Position numbers and translations under genes: made by a program. The notes beneath the pieces were generated by a model. The model was not told the origin of the DNA and searched no databases. It worked only from the letters and a program-made list of their open reading frames with translations. A DNA stretch of 64,000 bases from VXMO01 sp034422835 (GTDB lineage: Bacteria > Chloroflexota > Dehalococcoidia > UBA6926). The stretch spans positions 62,001 through 126,000 of the forward strand of contig DAOUJJ010000007.1 of the NCBI GenBank assembly GCA_034422835.1, read 5' to 3'. Numbering within the stretch: position 1 is the stretch's first letter; the number at the start of each line of letters is the position of its first letter. Positions 25,290 through 32,402 of the stretch are shown here, one piece after another.

Positions 25290-26642
25290 TCAAACATCGT
25301 CCGGCGGCTGAAGGACCCATGTCTTCGGCCACAAGCCCGGTTCAATCTGCGCAAGGTCGACTTCGGGGTCTATGAAACGGGCGGCCTCCCGCCCGTTGAA
25401 CGCAACGAACGAATCAGCGCGAATTTCAACATCAAGGCTTCGCTCATTCGCATCGTCAGCAATGATGTGTGCCGTTTGCAGAATCATGTCCGGCTGGTAC
25501 GGCATACGTTCCGTCTGCAAGGGAGTGAGCCAGTCCTCCGGGTATTCCACCCACTGTTCCCCCGTCGCGGTGTCAGTCACGTTGAACCGGATATGCCCCG
25601 TCTTCTCCGTGAGCAGCACGCGCCACGAGAAGAGATAGCCGTCCTCATTCCATTGAACATTCCCGGGATATGCCCAGTGACGGAGGGGTATCGCAATCTG
25701 GATGAGAGTGAAAACCACCAACAGAATGGCTCCAACGCGGAAGAGGGTAGTCGGTTGGGACGATACCGACCCCTGCCCTGCACGTGTCGGGAGAGGCCGT
25801 CGCCGCATCCTGGCGAGCAGTCGGTTCGGCCAATCAGGCGGGAAGAAGATCAGCGTGCCGGCAATCATGATCCACGGGAACATTCCGATCGGGAACAGCA
25901 CCCACGTCATCAGGTGAAACACGACAAGCACGGCGTAGGCGAAGGGTCGGCTGCGCCGCCATAGAAGCCAGCCGATGATCGTGAGGTCGAAAATAGCCCC
26001 TGCCCAGCTCATTGCATACGCTGCCCAAGCCTCTTTGAGCAGCGTCCCGACAATTGGCAGGTCACCGTTGTTGAACATCCAGATTCTCATCGGCTGCGCG
26101 TTGAAGAGCCAGTCGGGGTTCAGCTTTGCGATTCCGGCAAACAGATAAACGACCCCCAACTGGGCCATCAGTATCCAGATCACCCACTGCTGAACCGTGC
26201 CGCTGCGCAGCGACGGGCTGCGCCGCGCATCCAGGGATGCCGTCCGATTCAACGGCAAAAAAATCATCAGGAAGCTCACCAATGTTACCCAGTAGTAATG
26301 GTTCAGATACGTCGTCCTGTCGATGAGCTCCACGTACGTGAACAACAGGAAGAACGCAATGATGGACAGGCGATAGCGATAGCCGAGCATCACACCGATA
26401 CTCGCGAGACCCAGCAGCGCAAAGTGCAGGTACATACCCCATGCCGGCCACGGCTGAACCCACCAGAACCCTGAGTATGTGAAGTGATGAATGGGCTCTA
26501 TGTACAGCTCTGAAATCCATCCCCTGGCGAAGAATCGGACGACCACCACGAGGCCCAACAGGCCGAACAGGATTCGGAACGCCGCCGCAGAACCTCCGCT
26601 CACCGGCTGTGACGCTGCGACAAGAAGTCGGTCAAAGCGCAT
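25290..26642 (-). CDS. HTTM (vitamin K-dependent gamma-carboxylase-like) membrane protein
   Basis: A 450-residue protein with an N-terminal multi-helix HTTM domain (FRILFGLLGLVVVVRFF, HHFTYSGFWWVQPWP, LNHYYWVTLVSFLMIFLP, FAGIAKLNPDWL) and a C-terminal soluble domain, the plan of bacterial VKGC homologues. The start at ATG 26642 fits the family's usual N-terminus. The frame stays open to 26849, but that extension covers a palindromic operator-like site and is low in family resemblance. It is convergent with the imelysin operon and probably belongs to the same iron programme; the reaction is not known for bacterial members. Confidence 0.85.
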   Translation of the reverse strand: MRFDRLLVAASQPVSGGSAAAFRILFGLLGLVVVVRFFARGWISELYIEPIHHFTYSGFWWVQPWPAWGMYLHFALLGLASIGVMLGYRYRLSIIAFFLLFTYVELIDRTTYLNHYYWVTLVSFLMIFLPLNRTASLDARRSPSLRSGTVQQWVIWILMAQLGVVYLFAGIAKLNPDWLFNAQPMRIWMFNNGDLPIVGTLLKEAWAAYAMSWAGAIFDLTIIGWLLWRRSRPFAYAVLVVFHLMTWVLFPIGMFPWIMIAGTLIFFPPDWPNRLLARMRRRPLPTRAGQGSVSSQPTTLFRVGAILLVVFTLIQIAIPLRHWAYPGNVQWNEDGYLFSWRVLLTEKTGHIRFNVTDTATGEQWVEYPEDWLTPLQTERMPYQPDMILQTAHIIADDANERSLDVEIRADSFVAFNGREAARFIDPEVDLAQIEPGLWPKTWVLQPPDDV

Positions 26643-26780
26643 AGCAACAATCGAGGCGGCATTGGCGCCGGAAACACCAATCCTGCCCCACCAACGGCCG
26701 TTCAATCTTCTGGCAGTTACATCAAGAGACACTTCGACACCATAACGGCCCGGGCCGTTTCGGTTGCCCGTTGCTCGTAC

Positions 26781-26800
26781 ATTAAGGTAGCTTAATATTG
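26781..26800. promoter_or_regulatory. Candidate DtxR-like operator between HTTM and DUF4386-like genes
   Basis: ATTAAG-GTAG-CTTAAT (26781-26796) is a perfect 6-bp inverted repeat. Read as a 19-mer from 26782 it matches the DtxR consensus at 12 positions, including the central TAGC. It sits in the divergent region of two membrane-protein genes in the iron island. Confidence 0.4.
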
Positions 26801-26843
26801 TCGAGGCGGCTTTCAGGAAACAAGCCGCGTAAAGGGGGGCAAC

Positions 26844-27545
26844 CTGCAACAGAACGACGCCGGTAACGGATCATCAGCCCGTACTACTCCCGACAGCGCA
26901 GCGCGCACCGCGGGCCTGCTGCTGATCCTCACAGCCATCACAACACTGGTCGCGGTATTTGGGCGCGTGACGGCAGACGCGGACAGGGAGACGGTGCAGG
27001 AAACCCTTGCCGCAATCGCAGACAGTAGGTTTCCTTACGCTTTGAGCGGAGCCGGGCGACTTGCGTCCGGCGTGACACTCGCGGTTGCCGCCTGGTATCT
27101 CTCGCGAACATGGATAATCCGTGAACGTCTAGCGACACCCATCGTTCCCGCGCTCTTCGGCATTTCAGGCCTCGTCACCGTCGTTTCAGGCTTGCTGGCA
27201 ATCGTACTGGCAATAGCGTTGCCCGGAGGCGGCGAGGCGGCAGAATCCGTCCATGAGTCGATTTCTGGCGTGCGCTGGTTCACGGGTGTTGCGGGATTCT
27301 CTGCCGCCGGTCTGGCGCTCATGCTTGCTTCCGTGTACCAATACCGGGTTGGAGGTCGGCTGCGGATAATTGCGCCAATCTCCGCCGTCCTTGGCGGATC
27401 GATGCAGTTGATCTGGATACCCGGCTTGATTGTGTTCCACCAGTTAACGGGCACTCTCTTCTTTGTATGGCTAATCGTCATTGGAGCAATGCTCCTCACA
27501 GGGCGGGTTGAAGAACATTATCGCGCCTATTCGAATGTTAAGTAG
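26844..27545 (+). CDS. DUF4386-like integral membrane protein, possible CTG start
   Basis: A membrane protein with about six helices. The first standard start in frame is GTG 26967, but the open frame before it encodes a good transmembrane helix preceded by ARTAGLLLIL, which resembles the N-terminus of DUF4386 proteins. No ATG, GTG or TTG exists there back to the stop at 26793. CTG 26844 lies 5 bases after AAAGGGGGG and would give a complete 233-residue protein, so I list that start with caution. Function unknown. The family match is tentative. Confidence 0.6.
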   Translation: MQQNDAGNGSSARTTPDSAARTAGLLLILTAITTLVAVFGRVTADADRETVQETLAAIADSRFPYALSGAGRLASGVTLAVAAWYLSRTWIIRERLATPIVPALFGISGLVTVVSGLLAIVLAIALPGGGEAAESVHESISGVRWFTGVAGFSAAGLALMLASVYQYRVGGRLRIIAPISAVLGGSMQLIWIPGLIVFHQLTGTLFFVWLIVIGAMLLTGRVEEHYRAYSNVK

Positions 27546-27593
27546 GATTGAATAAATTTGCATCAAATAAGTATGGATTTTGTAAAATCTCTG

Positions 27594-27599
27594 TATAAT
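27594..27599 (+). promoter_or_regulatory. -10 element of the ferritin gene
   Basis: A perfect TATAAT in an AT-rich stretch 58 bases before the ferritin ATG. No convincing -35 is visible. A weak DtxR-like match (11 of 19, 27604-27622) follows at the predicted transcript start. Confidence 0.5.
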
Positions 27600-27656
27600 T
27601 CGATTAGTTTCGCATGAGAGATTACGCCGAAAGAATTCAGTGATCGGGAGGTGGAC

Positions 27657-28145
27657 ATGATTCACGCGGAGATGGAAAAGGTGCTCAATGACCAGTTGAA
27701 TGCTGAGCTCTATGCGTCTCACCTCTATCTTGCGATGGCCGCCTATTTCGAGGCGGAGAACCTGCGCGGTTTCGCTCACTGGATGGTGCTCCAGTCAAAG
27801 GAGGAGTCCACCCACGCGATGAAGTTCTTCGATTTCATCAATGACCGCGACGGCCGCGTCACCCTGCAATCCCTTCCGGAGCCGCCCAAGGATTTTGGCT
27901 CCTGCCTGGGCGCGATGAAGGCGTCTCTCGAGCATGAGCGCAAGGTTACTGGAATGATTGAGAACCTGTACCGCACGGCCCAACAGCACTCTGATTACCC
28001 CTCCCACGTCTTCCTCGAGTGGTTTGTTGAGGAGCAGGTGGAAGAGGAGAAGGCCGCCCAGGACATCATCGATGATCTCACCCTCATCGGTGATGACAAG
28101 GCAGGACTCCTGATTCTCGACGGAAGGCTCGCGGACCGCAGCTGA
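27657..28145 (+). CDS. ftnA: Bacterial ferritin
   Basis: A 162-residue four-helix ferritin that oxidises and stores iron. The ferroxidase ligands are visible: Glu in LNAELYASHLYL, Glu and His in KEESTHAMKFFDF, and Glu/Gln in VEEQVEEEKAA. ATG 27657 has GGGAGGTG (27646-27653) at ideal spacing; the GTG at 27651 falls within that site. It follows iron uptake genes and would buffer the imported iron. Confidence 0.95.
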   Translation: MIHAEMEKVLNDQLNAELYASHLYLAMAAYFEAENLRGFAHWMVLQSKEESTHAMKFFDFINDRDGRVTLQSLPEPPKDFGSCLGAMKASLEHERKVTGMIENLYRTAQQHSDYPSHVFLEWFVEEQVEEEKAAQDIIDDLTLIGDDKAGLLILDGRLADRS

Positions 28146-28168
28146 AGACACAGCGCCTCTGGAACTGA

Positions 28169-28279
28169 GCAGTCCACCTCAAGAAGCATGGACTCGACCC
28201 CATCCTCCTTGAGGCCAGCGACCAAGTAGGCGGACGTATGGCCGGTGAGAGAATCAGAAGAATGACAGCTTCGCTATAG
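28169..28279 (+). pseudogene. Remnant of an FAD-dependent amine oxidase/desaturase N-terminus
   Basis: This 36-codon frame has no start codon and encodes AVHLKKHGLDPILLEASD followed by QVGGRM, the segment that follows the glycine-rich FAD loop in amine oxidases and phytoene desaturases. The GxGxxG part before it and everything after GGRM are missing, and a stop precedes it. It looks like a decayed fragment left by deletion. Confidence 0.6.
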
Positions 28280-28405
28280 CCCCACAGTTGGCCGCACCCG
28301 CGCGGCACTGCTCCCCGACCGTTTGCATCACGGTGACATAATTAATTGTAAAGGTCATTGTACGTGCAAATGCCTTGGGAGAGTCGATGAACAGTCTACA
28401 TAAAT

Positions 28406-28419
28406 CCCCCCCCCCCCCC
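28406..28419 (+). repeat. Poly-C tract (14 C) at the start of the cadherin-like surface gene
   Basis: Fourteen consecutive C, four bases before the ATG at 28424. An upstream ATG at 28387 with GGGAGAG at 28377-28383 reads into the tract in another frame; 13 or 16 C would join it to the downstream frame. Confidence 0.9.
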
Positions 28420-28423
28420 GACC

Positions 28424-30199
28424 ATGCGTTCTATGACGGCTATTCGGCTTGCGCTGCCCCTGCTGTTCGCCGCGCTGCTGATCGCCCTATCAGCGGCGCT
28501 CTGGACCGCCTTCCCCACGCCCGCCGCCGCGCAGGATCGGACCCTCTGGTCAAAGACGGCAACGGTAAGAGCAGTAAACCTTAACCGCGTGTTATCCGTG
28601 AACGTCAATTTCTCCCACGATGGGGTGTCCTACAGGATAAATCAGATGATACGCACTCCTGGTGGACGGCTTAATGTCTACTTGAACGACAACGCAAAGT
28701 TACTAAAGTCAACTAGTCCTGGTGATTTGATCCTGATAGTTGACGGGTCTGAGTACAATCTGGCGCACTTTATAGCGACCTCGATCACAGGAAGCTTCCC
28801 GAGGGGCACCCAACTTTACTATGATGCCAATCTCCCCGCTTGGACAGCTGGTGAAAAGGTTCGGTTAAGCCTCATCTATAGACCGCCTTCGCCACCGCCC
28901 GGAGACCCCAACCCGCCAGGAGGCAACGGCGGCGGATCGCAGCCGGCATCACCGCCGAACAATCCTCCCGAATTCGAGGAGGACTCAGCAACCCGGTCGA
29001 TTGCCGAGGGTGATGAGCCCGGACGCGCGATCGAGGAACCTGTGCAGGCGTCGGATGAAGACGAAAACGACACCTTGAGCTACTCGCTGGACGGTGAGGA
29101 TAGTGGCTACTTCGAGATTGACAGCAATACGGGGCAGCTGTTGACGCGCGCGCCGCTGGACTTCGAGGAGCGCAACGAATATACGCTTGAGGTGGTCGCC
29201 ACTGACGACCAAGGCGGCAGTGATAGCATCGAGGTCACCATCTCCGTGGAGAACGTGGACGAGCCGCCGGTCTTGACGGGCCCTCGATCGGCGAGAACGC
29301 CGGAGCATGAGCAGTCCGTTCTGGGCACGTACACGGCTAGCAGTCCTGAAGGACGGGGCGTCACGCTATCGCTGACGGGACGGGATGCGGACCTCTTCAC
29401 GCTCGGCAGTGACGGGGCATTGTCGTTTGCCGCGGAGCCGGACTATGAGAGTCCCATGAGCGCGGCGGGAGGCAATACGTACCGGCTCACCGTTGTCGCT
29501 GAGGACTCCGTGCACAGCGTGTCGCAGGACGTTGTCGTCCGCGTCGTCAACGTGAACGAATCACACACGCTGACGATTTCGGGCACGAACGACAGCGGCG
29601 CGCCGGTGGTCGGACAGCCGCTCGTCGCGGCGCTGCATGATCCGGACGGCGTGCGGGATGCCGTCTGGCAATGGCGGACATCCGAAGACGGAATGGGGTG
29701 GACGTCGGTGGCCGATCTCGTTACGCAAGCGACGGAATCCGACGATACGGCAACAACCGCAACCTACACGCCGAGGCCCGATGACCATGGCAAGCTAATC
29801 CAGATTATCGTCTACTACCACGACAGCTTTGGCCTAGCGCAACCCATCTTCCTGGATATCACGCCTCAGGTAACGACGCCGATTCCGACGCCAATGCCCA
29901 CCGCGACGCCGGCCCCGACTCCCGTCCCCACCGCGACTCCAATTCCGACGGCCACGCCATATGCCACTCCTACTCCTACGGCAACATCGACCCCAACTCC
30001 GACGGCAACATCAACCCCGGCCCCCACGCCAACGGAGACTCCGCAACCGACGCAGACGCCAACGCCTGCGCTCCTGGAGCAGCTTTGGGACGACGGCAAT
30101 AACCTGGGGTGGCTGATTGCGGTTGTGCTCGCGGCCATAGCGGCCGCCGGGGCGGGCTACTACGTGTACCGCCGGCGAGCGCGGGCAGCGGGGCGCTGA
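28424..30199 (+). CDS. Cadherin-like surface protein with Pro/Thr stalk and C-terminal membrane anchor
   Basis: A 591-residue predicted surface protein: signal peptide (cleavage near TPAAAQ), a globular N-terminal region, a Pro/Gly-rich linker (about residues 150-180), two cadherin-like repeats (DNDTLSYSL-type and FEERNEYTLEVVATDDQGG), another Ig-like domain, a long Pro-Thr-Ala stalk (about residues 486-548), one transmembrane helix and an Arg-rich tail. Such proteins mediate adhesion. ATG 28424 has no Shine-Dalgarno sequence because a 14-C tract precedes it; the better-supported ATG 28387 is out of frame at this tract length. Expression may therefore depend on tract length. Confidence 0.8.
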   Translation: MRSMTAIRLALPLLFAALLIALSAALWTAFPTPAAAQDRTLWSKTATVRAVNLNRVLSVNVNFSHDGVSYRINQMIRTPGGRLNVYLNDNAKLLKSTSPGDLILIVDGSEYNLAHFIATSITGSFPRGTQLYYDANLPAWTAGEKVRLSLIYRPPSPPPGDPNPPGGNGGGSQPASPPNNPPEFEEDSATRSIAEGDEPGRAIEEPVQASDEDENDTLSYSLDGEDSGYFEIDSNTGQLLTRAPLDFEERNEYTLEVVATDDQGGSDSIEVTISVENVDEPPVLTGPRSARTPEHEQSVLGTYTASSPEGRGVTLSLTGRDADLFTLGSDGALSFAAEPDYESPMSAAGGNTYRLTVVAEDSVHSVSQDVVVRVVNVNESHTLTISGTNDSGAPVVGQPLVAALHDPDGVRDAVWQWRTSEDGMGWTSVADLVTQATESDDTATTATYTPRPDDHGKLIQIIVYYHDSFGLAQPIFLDITPQVTTPIPTPMPTATPAPTPVPTATPIPTATPYATPTPTATSTPTPTATSTPAPTPTETPQPTQTPTPALLEQLWDDGNNLGWLIAVVLAAIAAAGAGYYVYRRRARAAGR

Positions 30200-30231
30200 T
30201 CAGGGGCAGCCCAGGGAGACTCACCCACACG

Positions 30232-30267
30232 GCATATCCCCAACTTGTCCAAAAGTTGGGGATATGC
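30232..30267. promoter_or_regulatory. Perfect 15-bp inverted repeat before the MetE-like gene
   Basis: Bases 30232-30246 pair perfectly with 30253-30267 around a 6-base loop. The 3' arm contains TTGGGG, the only Shine-Dalgarno-like sequence near the ATG at 30280. It could be a terminator of the surface gene without a T-run, an operator, or a hairpin that hides the ribosome site. Confidence 0.65.
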
Positions 30268-30279
30268 AAGACTCCCACC

Positions 30280-31392
30280 ATGCCGAATCTGCCGCATGCC
30301 GACGTTGTTGGAAGCCTGATCAGGCCACCGGAATTGCTCGACGCGCGCGAAGATGTAGCGGCCGGACGAATCACGTCCTCAGAGTTCAAGCGTATCGAGG
30401 ATGCCGCCGTCGATAGCGCGGTGGCCGCCCAGGAAGAGGCCGGTTTCGAGGTCCTCACGGACGGCGAAATGCGCCGCTTATCGTTCCAGAGCCAGATGCC
30501 AGAGGCGGTGGAAGGCTTCGGCGAGTTCGACATTGACGCATTTCTCTGGGGCGATTGGCGAGGCGACGAGCGGGTAGGAAATGCGCCGAAGGACCGCCCG
30601 GCAACCCTTGGTGTTGTCGGCAAGCTCCGGCGCAAACGCCACCTGTCCGCAGAGGAGTTCACGTACCTCCGCGGCCGGACCACACGCATGCCGAAGGTGA
30701 CACTGCCGAGTCCAAGCCTGTTCGCCAATTTCTGGTCGCCGGCAAAATCCACCGCGGCATATCCCACGCTCGACACATTTCTGGCCGACGTCGCGCAGAT
30801 CATCCGCGAGGAGATCGAAGAGCTGATCAGGCTCGGCGCGACCTACATCCAGCTCGACGCTCCGCACTACCCGCTCATACTCGACCCAACGTGGGCAGCG
30901 TTCTATGAGTCTCAGGGGCGGACCGGGGAGGACTGGATCGCCCAGGGCATAGAATTGGACAACGCCGTGATGGACGGCTTCACGGAGGCGACGTTCGCGT
31001 TCCACCTTTGACGAGGCAACCAGGGCAGCCGTTGGCTGGCCGAGGGCGGTTACGACCGGATAGTCGAGCCGGTTCTTCAGCGGGTCAACGCGCATCGTCT
31101 CATGCTGGAGTACGACGATGAGCGCTCTGGCTCATTCGAGCCTCTGCGCGGCGTGCCGGACGATAAGACCGTGGCGCTGGGGCTGGTCACGACCAAGTCG
31201 CCACGCCCGGAAACACCGTCGGACCTTGCGCCCAGAATCACCGAGGCCGCCCGCCACTTCCCCCACGAACAGCTTGCCATCAGCCCACAATGCGGGTTCG
31301 GAACGTCTATCGTGGGCAATCGCATCACCATCGAAGAGCAGAACGCGAAGCTCCGAATAGTCGCTGAGACCGCTCAGAACGTCTGGGGCTAA
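30280..31392 (+). CDS. MetE-II-like methyltransferase with in-frame UGA at the zinc-ligand position
   Basis: Read straight through 31009-31011 (TGA), this frame gives a 370-residue protein of the cobalamin-independent methionine synthase II family, the usual length. Before TGA: SLIRPPELLDARE, LTDGEMRRLSFQSQ, YIQLDAPHYPL and TFAFHL. After TGA: RGN, then EPVLQRVNAHRLMLEYDDE, LGLVTTKSPR and ISPQCGFGT. The family motif at the break is HxCRGN, in which His and Cys bind zinc; TGA replaces exactly that Cys. Either this is a selenoprotein, a simple nonsense mutation (TGC to TGA), or a sequence error. Both halves are otherwise undamaged. Members transfer methyl groups to thiols; the substrate here is unknown. 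Confidence 0.75.
31023..31041 (+). promoter_or_regulatory. SECIS-like hairpin just after the in-frame UGA
   Basis: GGGCAGCC-GUU-GGCUGGCC forms a stem of seven pairs with one G-G mismatch and a three-base apical loop starting with G. The loop begins 19 bases after the UGA. This fits the published general pattern for bacterial SECIS elements (small loop with G in its first two bases, 16-37 bases from UGA). Confidence 0.45.
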
Positions 31393-31403
31393 CCCCCCGC
31401 CCA

Positions 31404-31423
31404 CCCTGAGCGGAGTCGAAGGG
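31404..31423. repeat. CCCTGAGC...TCGAAGGG repeat, copy 1
   Basis: A 20-base imperfect palindrome (CCCTGAGCGGAGTCGAAGGG) just after the MetE-like gene. Related copies occur at 32166-32184, 32189-32207 and 34359-34377. Confidence 0.7.
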
Positions 31424-31496
31424 CCTTACCTCCCACCGCCCGTTGTCGTAAAATACTGACTGTAGGTAGAAGAATGCCATTGACAGCAGGTGAGAG

Positions 31497-31772
31497 ATGA
31501 CTACACCAACACGCCGATCCCGCGAGGAGACGGCCCGCCTCGGCGATGAGATATACGAGAGGGACATCCGCCCGCAGGTGGAAGCCGAGCACGATGGAGA
31601 GTACGTCGCCATTGACGTGGACAGCGGAAGCTGGGCGGTCTCCGATGACCTTATGACTGCGGCAAAGCGTCTGCGGGCGCAGTGCCCGGAGGCTTTCGAC
31701 GTGTGGCTGTTGCGGATCGGGTACCGCGCGACAGCCAGCATTGGGGGCGGGTCCCTGCGGAGAACGAAGTGA
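31497..31772 (+). CDS. Small hypothetical protein paired with a retropepsin-like protein
   Basis: A 91-residue acidic protein starting MTTPTRRSREETARLGDEIYE, with no membrane segment. Residues 35-60 (EYVAIDVDSGSW) are followed by a basic C-terminus. AGGTGAG precedes the ATG. Its stop overlaps the GTG of the downstream aspartic protease-like gene, so the two are translated together. I have seen this type of small partner next to clan AA proteases in other genomes, but its role is not known to me. Confidence 0.7.
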   Translation: MTTPTRRSREETARLGDEIYERDIRPQVEAEHDGEYVAIDVDSGSWAVSDDLMTAAKRLRAQCPEAFDVWLLRIGYRATASIGGGSLRRTK

Positions 31773-32140
31773 TCGAAGGGATTGTGAACGCCGCCTACGA
31801 AGCTGTCATAACTGTCTTCGTGCGCGGCCCGGCGGGGCGGGTGCGCCAAGTAGAGGCTGTAGTGGACACCGGCTTCAACCGCTTTCTCACCTTGCCTCCG
31901 TCTCTTGTCGCAGAACTGGGTCTGGACTTGGTGGGACGGAGCCGTGTGGTCTTGGCCGACGGCAGCAAGGGATCCTTCGACGTTTACGACGTGTCGGTAA
32001 TATGGGACGGCCAACCCAGGGATGTCTATACCTACGTAGCCGACGCCACGCCATTGGTAGGCATGTCCCTTCTCGACGAACATGACCTGAGCATCCAGGT
32101 CCGGGACGGCGGCCGAGTCGTCATCCAGCCCAAAGAGTAG
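31769..32140 (+). CDS. Retropepsin-like (clan AA) aspartic protease
   Basis: A 123-residue single-domain aspartic protease-like protein with the catalytic motif VVDTGFN (about residue 32), hydrophobic beta strands and GMSLLDEH near the C-terminus, as in bacterial clan AA retropepsin-like proteins that act as dimers. The GTG start overlaps the upstream stop by three bases. Substrate unknown. Confidence 0.83.
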   Translation: MIEGIVNAAYEAVITVFVRGPAGRVRQVEAVVDTGFNRFLTLPPSLVAELGLDLVGRSRVVLADGSKGSFDVYDVSVIWDGQPRDVYTYVADATPLVGMSLLDEHDLSIQVRDGGRVVIQPKE

Positions 32141-32165
32141 CTGATCCCCGCGGCCTCCCCGTTCG

Positions 32166-32207
32166 CCCTGAGCTTGTCGAAGGGCTCACCCTGAGCCTGT
32201 CGAAGGG
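32166..32207. repeat. CCCTGAGC...TCGAAGGG repeat, copies 2 and 3 in tandem
   Basis: Two copies (32166-32184 CTT variant, 32189-32207 CCT variant) separated by four bases. They lie in the 262-base gap before the Ig-like secreted gene, which otherwise contains a presumed promoter region and the AGGAGG for ATG 32403. Confidence 0.75.
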
Positions 32208-32402
32208 CGAGCGGGAGAGGGCCAGAGCCTGACCCGTACTTGATACGAGGGCGGGCGTTTCTCGCTTAATCGGGGCAATTATGCCAATTCTATCCATGAA
32301 TCACAGAGGGTCACGCAAATATCGATGAAAAGTCACGGCAATGTCATACAGATATGGTACTCTATCCCGTGTGTCTGCACCAATACAGGAGGGATTGATT
32401 CC

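Noticed and set aside
26831..26839. AAAGGGGGG and the similar run at 21324, considered as poly-G phase-variation tracts
   Set aside because: Only six G each and not inside a coding region where a change would shift a gene frame; one is better explained as a ribosome site.
29880..30065. Short tandem repeats encoding Pro-Thr-Ala units, considered as a minisatellite or CRISPR-like array
   Set aside because: There are no fixed repeat and spacer units; it is a low-complexity coding stalk with varied codons.
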